Assembly (NCBI GenBank): GCA_051453625.1
Contig: JBOZIK010000001.1
Location: 178,206,977-178,270,976 of the forward strand
From: Welwitschia mirabilis
Lineage: Eukaryota > Gnetophyta > Gnetopsida > Welwitschiales
DNA: 64,000 nucleotides
Reading direction: 5' to 3'
The stretch's first letter is position 1; every line of letters begins with the position of its first letter. A program made the position numbers and the translations under genes. Of this stretch, positions 26,838 through 37,402 are shown one piece after another. Under the pieces are notes generated by a model that made no database searches, was not told where the DNA came from, and saw only the letters and a list, made by a program, of their open reading frames with translations.

Positions 26838-26935
26838 CATTTTCTAAAAATGAACTTACAACCATAAAGTCATAAAAACACTACTCTATCTCTGGGATAT
26901 GCCCTCAGTAGTATTTTATGGCTTTTCTTTAATTT
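26838..26935 (-). repeat. tRNA-derived SINE-like fragment
   Basis: On the minus strand the phrase GACTTTATGGTTGTAAGTTC resembles a tRNA T-arm/B box (GGTTC-A), preceded by a GAGTAGTG phrase at about D-arm distance. The same arrangement recurs at 35882-35936 (GACTTTGTGGTTGTAAGTTC). Both continue with a GAAAATGTTTTT-like body. Shared head plus body suggests one SINE family and not independent tRNA genes. Confidence 0.5.
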
Positions 26936-27480
26936 AATATAAAATTTGTTTTGTTTTGGGGGTATGACACTCTAACCACCCCTTAAAAAAATCATAATAA
27001 CTAAATTAATATAAATTTTTTAATAAAAATAACATTACAAAAATAAAACTATTAAATTATGTAAAGACAAAGAAGAAACTCTTTAGCTGTAACTTTTACC
27101 TAGAGAGATTAGATTAAAAAATAAAACATAAACTATCTTAAAGAAATCAATGTTACCAAACTCAACTTTTAAGATGCTTTACATTTATTCATTTATTTAA
27201 CACTCATCACGAAAAAAAACCATAATTTACTAGGTATAAAATGGTATTTATGTGGGTTCTAGATTCATATTAAGATATTGTCTTACATAACATAATTAAT
27301 AGGATTTTCTTTTACTAATGACATAGACTAATACATTAAATTAAAGTAATCATAGAATTTTGTGCATTAGTTATTCACTTAATGAGTTGAACAAAATCCC
27401 TACTTATTATGTANNNNNNNNNNCTTAAATAAATTAATCCTTAATCATTAAATCCTTAATAATTAGAAGTCTTTTTAAAC
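26936..27480. other. AT-rich spacer with small gap
   Basis: AT-rich, including a 10-N gap (27414-27423). No features seen. Confidence 0.5.
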
Positions 27481-29700
27481 ATAAATTTGTTATTTATAAG
27501 TATTCTCTTCTTTTTCTTTAGTTATTTATAATATTAACTATTTAGTCAAGCAAGGTTGTCTTTTAGCTCCATGGCTTTTCATAATTGAAGTTGATTTCAT
27601 TTATCATGTTATTCAAAATGATATGTAATAAGGTTTAGTAAGGGAAATTTCTTTGGATGATGCTTCTCACTAGTTATTGAATTTACATTTTGCTAATGAT
27701 TTTTTCTTCATGGTGGTAAATGATTCATAACCTATTAGTTAGCTTTGTACTTATGTTCAACAATATTTTCAATTGTCATGAGGTGATATTAATTGTCAAA
27801 AGTCTTTATTTTATGTGGCAAGTGGAGATTAATAGCATATTCTACTCTATGAATGGCACATTTTACAAGGGGAAGAAATTTTTGAACTATTAAACATTCT
27901 CTTTTTCTTTAAAAGTCATCCTCAAAAGTTATGAGATTTGACATTATAGCAAACTCATATGAAAGTGGTTAAATGAAGGAGAACATGCCTTTTTCCTGCA
28001 AGTCACTATTTGATTCATGTTTATTATTCCTCTTATTCTACTCATGTTTATTATTCCTCATATTGGGATCCTTCCAAATCTACTTACTTAAAGCTATGAC
28101 AACTTCTTAGAATTTTTATGTGATCTTATGCTAAAGGAAAATAAGAGTTTCATTAACCTTCTTGGAACACTATGACATTTCTTAAGAAAAACGAAGGTTT
28201 AGGCTTTATTATTTTACACTATCAAGGTGTTAGCTTGACTTAAAGATGACTGTTATAATGGTTTATTAATCCTCCTTTGATTTTCTATTTACTTTTTTGG
28301 TGGCTTAGATATCCATTTTCAAATAATCAAAGGATATGAAAGCATATCCATCTTGTAAGTTGGGTCTTTCCTCCCTCAAAGATAAAAATTAAAGCCTCTC
28401 ATGTTTTTAAAGTACTTAAAAGACTTGATATATACTTCATTCTTGTATTTCTTAAGATCATCTAAAGATTCTAGGCAAGTTGCTTTAGGATATTATTCCA
28501 TAGTGATTGCCTCTTTCCCCTACTCCTTTGGGAATAATAAATGAAAGACTAGCTAGCTACTTAATGGTTTAATCATGAAATAACTTCATTATAAAGCTTG
28601 TATTTTAAAAATAGTTAAATATCCTTAATTGAATATAAGTAAGCTTATGGGGGTTCTATTGGACTTCAATAAGCTTTTCTTAAGCTTCATCAGTTTCTGC
28701 ATCATGCATGTTAAGTATTCCCTGATCATTCTGTACATATATAAGAATTATGTTGACAAGATCACTCATCTACGATTCCCTTTTATTTGGTAAAAGCCTA
28801 TTGTTTTTTATAGGTGGCACTGATGTTAGCTTTATCTGCAACTACAAATGGTGTGTTCAAAAACCATCTCACTAATGGACCTTTTTGTTAAATTAAATTT
28901 GAAATATTCTAACTCTTCTAAGATTAAACACTTTCTTTGGTATCTAATGTTTTAAGGCCTTCCTACTAGGGATTGTCTATGTCATTTGTAGGTTTTAAAT
29001 CTAATTTGTTTAGTGTGTGGCCATGATGATGATTTCTTAGATGTTTTTCTCCTTTATAAACTTTCTTAGAATGCATGGAGTTGGGTTTCTTATGTCCTTT
29101 CAAATCTCTCTGTTAATCTAGAGATAGATTTTCCTGAGGTCAACCCTAATTTTAGTGATGTCCATGACTTTATTTGAAAAACCATTGGCCTTGCATTCTT
29201 TACTTAATTTGGAAATGTAGATTTAGCTTACACTGTAGGAAATAGAATGTCTCTTCAACTTTCCTTATTTATATGCAAGAAAAAACTAGTATTATCTGCC
29301 TTATTTCATTTCATGTTCATTCTCATACAAAAAGGTGTAATTAGATTTTTACTACCTCTTGTAACTTCTTCGGCCTCGGTTTTGCAATGTTCTAATAAGG
29401 AATGCTCCTTTTCAAGTTCATGCTCTTCTAAATTTTATTAGTGAAAATACTTATGCTAATTGCTCTATGCCTTTAGAGACAAAAGATCAAAATCATTCTT
29501 TGCCAACAAATTAGTGCTTTGAAGTTTTTTGATAATCATTATGATCTCTTTTTTCCCCCTCTGTATCTATGTTTTCTTCTATATTATTTTATCTCAAACT
29601 CTTTTGAGTGATTTATGCCTCTAGTTTTTATGTATTTTTATTTTCTCTATCTAATATAATCTATGTTTTATATCTAACATGATCCCTTATTATGACAAAA
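27481..29700 (+). mobile_element. L1-like LINE relic C (RT to 3' end)
   Basis: Plus-strand LINE ORF2 fragment. It begins in RT motif B (KQGCLLAPWLFIIEVDF), then the catalytic box as FAND at 27689-27700, with the first Asp replaced by Asn. Frames then carry GLGFIILHYQG (family KKE.GGLGIK), a PSKIKIKASHVFKVLKRL zinc-region stretch, and tail sequence up to about 29460. Relative to relics B and D it lacks the endonuclease and the first half of RT; a 10-N assembly gap lies just upstream. It belongs to the same broad family as A, B and D but is more divergent from them. Confidence 0.78.
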
Positions 29701-32700
29701 TCATAATTGATAAAATACCATTTTTTGCTTATTTTATGTAAATAAAACTTTTTTAAGTAATTAATGATAATATTTTATTTGATTTGTATCATATTTATTA
29801 ATATTATTTAGTTTTTAATGATAATGAATTTGACATAAATATAAATGTAATTTAATAAGCTTTTAAAATTTTCAATGAGATGGTAGTCTAACTAATGGAC
29901 TGCTTGTCTTTTATTTAGCAGTTCATTTAAATCTTTAGATAACCCAGTTAACATATTATGATGTTCTCAGTGTATAAAATCATTTATTTGGTCAAACATG
30001 GTGGTTCTACTTCTAATAATGATGTATAATTACTTAAAGTTTTAAGTCTAATATCCATGTTATGTTACACTTCTCAACATTTCTCTAATTTTCTCTTCAA
30101 TTAAGAATGATATTGTTAAATTTGTTGATAATATTTCACATGAACATTCTTATGATGNNNNNNNNNNGTATTATATTAAAATAGATGTTTTGTAATAGAA
30201 GTACTGCTTAACCCTCTAAGTAATGGACATGTCTTTGCTAAAAAAGTGGAATATTTTAATCTCTCCAACTATTATAGTGATTATCTTCATGTAGTATGTG
30301 ATATTTATTCATACCATCTTTTGAAATATAAGCAACAATTAGATGAGTGTTGAGCTAAGACATTTATTTTAAATTTTAGTTTCTAACCTCCCTCTACTAA
30401 CTTTATCTCTTGTAAATTTTTTATATCATCTTATGGCCCCTCCACTTTAGCTATGATCATCAATAAATAACATTCAAAGCTTATTTTCACTTAATAGCCT
30501 TAACCTAGACTTAAAGATGATAGCAAATCTTTAGATTGTTCCTCGTCAATCCCAGCTTTAATTTTATCTAATTATGCAATAAACCCTAATGGCTTGTTGA
30601 AGTTAACAAATGGTAATGAGTGAAAGCCTTATTTGTAAGGGATCATCTTTATATTTATTTAGATTCTTTTGGTTTTGAATCCTTAGTCAAGATAAATAAT
30701 CCTTTACAACTTTGCATGCATAATATGAACATTGATAAGAAAGTGTATGTAGATCTAGATGTATGTAGGCAATTTAGGAAGTGGCACACATAAAGCCTTC
30801 TCTTGCATATCATGAGTATTATTCATATGTCATTGACAAGGCTCGACATAAAGATTTTCTTTCTAGCTTAGGTACTTCTTTTGATTTTACTCTTTTGTAG
30901 AAAATTAAGATCTCTTTTTAAGAGTTATCTTTTTTAGCACACTGGTTCTTGCCTCATTTAATAGTCAGTACTATTTGCTTATAAAGAAGGATGAGGAGAT
31001 GTTGTTATCCTTTACATGTCTTTTAAAAAAATAAAATTATTTAGTCTAGCTTAAATTTTAAAAATCAAATTACTTGGGATACCTTTTCTTTAGCTTATGA
31101 TCCTTTTTATATTTGTCCAAGTTTTTCTCTAGATGGCTTGGAAAAGAGATGTTATTTATGCAAAGACCTTCTTATTCCCTTCCCTTTATTCTGTGGCTCT
31201 TTAATAATGGTTTCAACATGGTTGAATTTTTTAAAGATAAACTTGAGAATCTTCCTTCTTTCATTTAAGAGTAGGAATATCAACATTGTTTTAGTTTCAA
31301 AGAGAAGTTATATCTAATAGTAATGAATGGAGGCAACTTAAGTCACATTCTCCAGAGATATACTTAAAGCAATTATCATCCTAGGTAACCTTGTGTATTT
31401 AGAAAATTAGACAATTTTTATTTCTTTACACTTTTTTTAGGGTGGGTTCTTATGTTAATATTATTCAATAGGAAACTCTATTAAATCATTTTCCAATTAA
31501 AATTAATATTAGTTCTATTAAGGTTAAAAGTCATTTATTTTGATTCAATGCTAATAGCTTTTCCTCTTAAACTCAATGTATTATTTAGAATCTTTGAAAG
31601 TCATAGCCTAGCCTAGCCTATTATGTCATATAGGCTGGATTCAATGGTGACATAGAGCTATGCATCATGTGAATAATTTGGCAAAAAATTTTAAATAATA
31701 GATAGTGTTGCATGCAAAATTACAATATAACAAGATTATGTTAATAGTTTAAGAATTATCTAACAAATTAATCCATGATCCATTCAATGCAATAAATCAT
31801 GTTGAATTGATTATACCCAAAAAAGCTTTTAGAAATAGGATGTTTATAAATTTAAAACACCCTAATTAAAAATTACCTTGCTTGGACTAAATTTTAGGAT
31901 AAAAATTGCAAAGAATTTTTCAAGCATTTAAACAAATATTCTCGTATTCATCCTTTCTCATCATGATAATATTGTTTCTAATATGGATAGTTTAATTTCT
32001 CATTTAAGAGATCACTTTGTGCAATGAGTTGAAGTTATACTTATGGACACTATAGCTTTTGAAGAGGATGCTTCCTCTTTCCTCACCTTGGTTACTTTGA
32101 TTATGTTACAAATAATAGAATTTAACATTACTATAGATGAACTTAAATAAGCTTACTTTTAAATGATCAATAGTAAAGCCTTAGGATAAGATGATTTTCT
32201 AGTTAAATTTTTAAAATCTCATCAGGATATCATTGGTAATGAACTTTTTATATCATTCAAGAAGCAATAGCTATAGTATCTTTAGGTAATTCTTTAAGTG
32301 AAGGAGTTATTACACTTCTTCCCCTAGTTATGGTGATCTTGCTTGGATTAGTAATTGGTACCTAATTACTCTTCTCAATGTCGATGTAAAATTTGGATCA
32401 AATGTTTAGCTTTTATATTCAAGAGGATTTGTTTTAATATTATATATCTTTCAGACTTTATTCTTGGAAAATACATCTTCAATAATGTAGTAGTAGCTTA
32501 GGAAGGTTTATAACGAGTAAAAGATACTAATCAAAATGTTTTTTTTATTAAATTGGATCATGCCAAGGCTTATGATTGAATTTAGTGGGATTTTCTTCTT
32601 TAAGTTATGTTAAAGCTTACTTTTAATCCTAGATTTCTTCATATAGTTAACTTTTTATTTACTGATGCTAATTCTCAAACAGTTACAAATTTTGTTATGA

Positions 32701-34997
32701 ATTTCTCTTTACTATTCATTGGTCAATGAGGTAAGGTTATCCTGTGACCTTTTATCTATTTATTATTATAATAAATTTTCTTTGTCATCGGATTTCGAAT
32801 ATTTTGAGCAATTCAATTAAAAGCTTCATCCTCTTTAATCTTAATAATTAGATCCTTAATATGCATTTTGTTAATGTATTTTTTTAAATAAATAATAATT
32901 TCTTTTTTTAATCCATAATAACTTTTCTAATATTAATCCTCTTTTATATCAGTTGAGTAATATTGCGCCCTTTTAGCTCTTAAATAATTAGATAAAATTG
33001 TGTATCTACAATTTCACATGAAATTATTAGAATTACTAAAAAAGCTCTAGAAGTTGGTGGAAAAATAAGACATTATTAAAATTCTTGAATTCCTTTCAAT
33101 TTTTAAGTTTATCCTTCTTCCCATTAGGATTAAGTTACTTTTAGAGTTTAGGAAAAGATAGAGAAACAAAAACAAAAGATCTTACACTGGTAGATACTTT
33201 CATAACTTATAAGACTATCCTAGCCTCTACTCATGTTGTTTATTCCTCTTGTTAATAACTTTCCTAGCTTGCCTACTAGAAATTAGAGCATTTATTCAAG
33301 AATTTGATGTGGTCATCTAAAGATTCTCAAAAAGGGTTTCATTGTGTATCTTTAGATATAACCATTTTAACTTAATAATAAGGTTGTTTAGGTTTTATGA
33401 ATTCTTTTGAGTAGGGTCTTATGTTGATGGCTCAATGGCTTTTTTAACCCATAGATTATTAAGATATTATTAGAAAATTGTTATAAAGCTTTTCATAGAA
33501 ATAAATCGTTTTGGAAGGAAATATTTTTTATTAATTGGATTTTCTCTTCATGCAAAATTAATCATTCAAGCACGCATGTTTTTCACAATATTTGAAGGCT
33601 TGAATAGTATTACATTAATATATTGATCAAAAAATATCTCTATGAATTCAAATCTTCTTACCTTTGTTTGTCCTTGATCGTTGTCATTACTACTTACTCC
33701 AATTACTTCCACAAATTCTAGGTAAGCAACTAACTGATTTTAAAAAGGCATTGTTTCTTTTAATTACCTAAGGCTAGCATGTTAATGAATATTCTAAGAA
33801 CAATTAAAAACTCTCCATGGTGCTTCTTCTAACATGAAACATTTCCTTTTTCAAAATCTATAATTTTCTTCTATAGCAAGTGAATTTAGATAATACTAAG
33901 AAAAATTTCTTTTAGGATATTAAGTGGAATAATGACTTAATAGTTTTGTTATGTAATCCTCTTAATGACTTAATAGTTTTATTATGTAATCCTTTCACCA
34001 CTTTCCGGTTGTTTCATAATTGGTTGTTTCATAATCTATTGACTCTTATTGCTTGTTTTAACAAGTTTTGACATAAATAAGAAAATAAGTAATTCTGGGT
34101 AAGCATCTATAGAAAAATCTAGACACTTCTAGTGCTTCCAAAGTCAAGCATTGTCTTTGGTACTTTATCCATCAAGATTTACCTATTGCTATTAGACTTT
34201 GACATTTGGATATTCTTAAACTAGTATGCCTTTAATGTGGTATACTTAAAAGCTTTGGTCAAATTTTGTAGCAATGTCGTTTTATTAGAAAAACTTTACT
34301 TTCAATGTGTAAAGTTCTCCAGAACATTCAAACTCTAGAAAATTTGGTATTCTTTGGCTTTCTACTAGATACTAATATTCATCTCAAATTTCTCTAAAGA
34401 GTTATTTGTATTATCACTTTACATCAAATTTGGAAGTGGAGATGTGATTTTATATTTCATAAGAAAGAGTATTCCCTTCCCCCATCATTTAACTATCTAA
34501 GAGAAAATGAATATTTTGTGAAATGTTTTTCAACTCAAAAGTTGAGTAGGTCATGCATGGTTATCAAAGTGCCTCCTAAAGTTTCTCTTTCTCCAAATCC
34601 TCTACTAATCAGTCACGATGTCTTTTCTTTAAATTTTGTTTAGTTGTTGTCTTTGTTTTAGTCATACTAGTTGGTCCATCATAAGGCCATCATGCATTGT
34701 TTTTTATTTTTTTAAAGCATACTTGTTGTTTAGGCCAAAGTGTTTTGATTTTGGACTCTTTTTTAATTGCAATGAAAACTTTTTTCGTTTCCTATTTAGT
34801 TGCTATGTTTATTTCAATCATACTGGTAGCTTCGTCTTGAGGTTATTGTGCCTTGTTTTTTAGTTTCTTAAAGTGTAGTTATTGTTTAGGCTAGGCTATC
34901 TTGAAGGACTCTTTTTAATTGGAATTAAAATGTTTTTTTAATGGAAGCAACATTCCTCCAACATTAAAGCTTATTTTATTATTTAATTAAAAAAAAA
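29701..34997 (+). mobile_element. L1-like LINE relic D with A-rich 3' end
   Basis: Colinear with relic B: a TTTTTAGCACACTGGTTCTTGCC phrase and endonuclease-side sequence at 30900-31700, RT at about 32130-32950 (SKALG-DDFLVKFLKSHQD, KLDHAKAYD, GYPVTFYLFII-like stretches), FVN at the catalytic box (32867-32875), 3' zinc region at 34100-34250 and ORF2 tail to 34500. The 3' UTR holds a ~150 bp tandem duplication (34639-34940) and ends in an A-tract near 34987-34997, as expected for target-primed insertion. The part before 30850 is probably ORF1/5' sequence, which I place only by analogy. Inactive. Confidence 0.85.
34639..34940 (+). repeat. ~150 bp tandem duplication in LINE 3' UTR
   Basis: Two diverged units, roughly 34639-34789 and 34790-34940, share TTTAGTTG, a TTTCAATCATACT-like block, a TTGTTTTTTA block, TTGTTTAGGC and a GGACTCTTTTTAATTG block. 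The duplication explains the otherwise open frame at 34636-34863, which is not a gene. Confidence 0.8.
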
Positions 34998-35024
34998 CCT
35001 CAAGGATGCATATGGTCACTTTAT

Positions 35025-35110
35025 AAATATTGATAGGCTATAGGTGGTTAGGATATGGCTTTCATTCCTAATAGGTTGTGGGTTTGAGTCGCCTTCAGAA
35101 AAATGCTAAA
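35025..35110 (+). repeat. tRNA-derived SINE-like head
   Basis: Plus-strand phrase with a possible A box (TAGGTGGTTAGGATATGG) and, about 35 bp on, a B box (GGTTGTGGGTTTGAGTC), the normal tRNA spacing. No acceptor-stem pairing or CCA context is visible. It begins about 28 bp after the A-tract of LINE D, a common place for SINE insertion. Confidence 0.55.
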
Positions 35111-35881
35111 AAGATTATCACCTTCCTATAATGGTAATACAAGGATTTGGAACACCCTATAAGCCACTTGATCTAGGTTTATTTAATCTTAAATGTTGGC
35201 AAGTTGTTCAACACATTTATGCCTCTTGTTTTGCATCCACCCGTTGCTTTGATTATATAAGGATGCACAAGTTGTCAAATACAAGTAATTCAAGATAGGT
35301 GCTAAGTGTATGATATATTCCCCATTAAAGATAAATTATATCCAAAAATAAACTTCAAAAATAATTTTTAATACTAAAGCCTAGTGTAAAAGGCTTCGCT
35401 GAAAGAAGTAAGGCTTTCCAATTAATTAGTTGTCCATGATTAGGCATCATAGCATGACCCTAAAAAAAATTAAAACCCCCCAACAAATTAGTTTGACAAG
35501 GTTTTAATAAAAAGTCATAACCTTAAGAGATTCCATATTTGCTCTTGCATATTCCACATTCAAATATTGAAAGGTTGTAAATCGAGATAATGAAAGCCAA
35601 CAACTTTGATACTCTAATACACTACCTTTGTAAGTAAAATTGTCTATGAAATGTCAATTTTTAAATAGTGGTATCATCGAAGAAGGAGAATTCTGTAGAT
35701 TGAATAACGGCCTACGACTTTGATACTCTCTTAGCCATGTTAAATTTGTATATCATATAAATATGCTAGTTACAAGTTTGTGAGCTTTAGCTTAAGTTCA
35801 TTTGTGTTTTTTACCCATGTCTTCTTTAAGCAAAAAAGAAGATAAAAGGGTATTCTGGGTAAAAGAAATAATTTTTTTGAA
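35111..35881. other. AT-rich spacer, nothing recognised
   Basis: No gene. A short phrase (CCTACGACTTTGATACTCT / CCAACAACTTTGATACTCT) occurs at about 35596 and 35711 in related contexts, suggesting an old local duplication. Confidence 0.45.
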
Positions 35882-35936
35882 AGACATTTTCAAGAATTGA
35901 ACTTACAACCACAAAGTCAGAAAGCATCGCCCTATC
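35882..35936 (-). repeat. SINE-like fragment cut by assembly gap
   Basis: Minus-strand B-box-like phrase GGTTGTAAGTTCAATTC with a GATGCTTTCTGACTTTGT arm before it; related to 26838-26935. The upstream half falls in the gap. Confidence 0.5.
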
Positions 35937-36542
35937 NNNNNNNNNNNNNNNNNNNNNNNNNNNNNNNNNNNNNNNNNNNNNNNNNNNNNNNNNNNNNNNN
36001 NNNNNNNNNNNNNNNNNNNNNNNNNNNNNNNNNNNNNNNNNNNNNNNNNNNNNNNNNNNNNNNNNNNNNNNNNNNNNNNNNNNNNNNNNNNNNNNNNNNN
36101 NNNNNNNNNNNNNNNNNNNNNNNNNNNNNNNNNNNNNNNNNNNNNNNNNNNNNNNNNNNNNNNNNNNNNNNNNNNNNNNNNNNNNNNNNNNNNNNNNNNN
36201 NNNNNNNNNNNNNNNNNNNNNNNNNNNNNNNNNNNNNNNNNNNNNNNNNNNNNNNNNNNNNNNNNNNNNNNNNNNNNNNNNNNNNNNNNNNNNNNNNNNN
36301 NNNNNNNNNNNNNNNNNNNNNNNNNNNNNNNNNNNNNNNNNNNNNNNNNNNNNNNNNNNNNNNNNNNNNNNNNNNNNNNNNNNNNNNNNNNNNNNNNNNN
36401 NNNNNNNNNNNNNNNNNNNNNNNNNNNNNNNNNNNNNNNNNNNNNNNNNNNNNNNNNNNNNNNNNNNNNNNNNNNNNNNNNNNNNNNNNNNNNNNNNNNN
36501 NNNNNNNNNNNNNNNNNNNNNNNNNNNNNNNNNNNNNNNNNN
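35937..36542. other. Assembly gap (606 N)
   Basis: The largest gap in the window. It ends about 410 bp before the clathrin light chain start codon and may hide distal promoter sequence. Confidence 0.99.
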
Positions 36543-36950
36543 CTTCAAAGATTAAATGAATAATTTTAAGAGATATCTAACTAGTAATTTGATAGTAACC
36601 TGCACTTTAAAGAAATTTCCATTGCATTTTGATTAACACATTGATTTCCGCCCCTTTTTTTTTTTAACATTGTTGATTTGATTAAACAATAGTAAAAAAC
36701 GATTTTATTTATTTTCTCATATTGTAATAAAACAACAATTAAAAAACAATCTTGTTGGAAAAGCAAGGAGGGGAACAAGCCATTCACCTCACATCCCATC
36801 TTATAATTGCCTCCAATACGGTGACCTTAAGGGAGCTTTCTGAAAATTTTCCACAGGTTTTAAGCTCAGATCCGGTGATTTTCTGCGATATCTCCATTCA
36901 ATTTCTTGTGCATCGAATCAGATCCAGCGCCAGGAGGATCACCACCGAAG
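36543..36950 (+). promoter_or_regulatory. 5' flank and probable 5' UTR of clathrin light chain gene
   Basis: The base composition changes from AT-rich to markedly GC-richer at about 36760, which probably marks the transcribed 5' UTR. No in-frame ATG occurs between the last upstream stop and 36951. I see no convincing TATA box, and the transcription start cannot be placed from sequence alone. A 13-base T run lies at about 36652-36664. Confidence 0.45.
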
Positions 36951-37402
36951 ATGTCAGGATACGAGGAAGAGCTCGGGGCAAACACCGTTTCCGCCTCGTC
37001 CGCAAGGCCTTTTGAGGACGGATACATAGGGTACGATCCGCGCCTTGAATCGCAGAGGTTTGAATCGCAGAGATTTGAATCCTTCGCTTCATCGCCCGAG
37101 CATTTCCCGCAGGACGATGTGCCCAAGGATCCTATCGGAGGCGAATTCGATAATGGAAGTATGTACATGGAGATGGGAAATTTGGAGGAGAATCAGCAGC
37201 ATGAAACCCCAACTTCCATGCCCTTTGGAAGCACCGGACAAACCCCCTTCAATTTTAAGGAGTACGACGGTTCTCCCGATGTCAACGCCAATGGCTCCGG
37301 AAACGGCGATGCGTTTTACGGTGTGCCTCCTTCCGATGGTCCGATCTTGCCAGCACCCGAGGATATGCAGGAAGAAGGTTATGCCCTTCGCGAATGGCGT
37401 AG
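36951..37402 (+). CDS. CLC: Clathrin light chain exon 1 (residues 1-150 plus 2 nt)
   Basis: Starts with MSGYEEEL and ends CGTAG before the donor GTACGG, splitting the second Arg codon of EWRR after its second base. It carries the acidic N-terminal part and the SQRFE duplication. The exon is rich in GC and CpG compared with all surrounding DNA. Confidence 0.95.

Noticed and set aside
34636-34863. Cys/Phe-rich 75-aa plus-strand frame
   Set aside because: It spans a tandem duplication in a LINE 3' UTR and is absent from the colinear LINE copies.
35826-36559. Long open frames of 220-240 aa
   Set aside because: They consist almost wholly of the 606-N gap and are artefacts. The same holds for frames over 2182-2428, 4961-5277, 8373-8514, 50363-50462 and 58629-58728.
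36906-36950. Longer CLC start at a TTG codon
   Set aside because: The extension has no ATG; the conserved light-chain N-terminus starts at the ATG at 36951, and plant genes rarely start at TTG.
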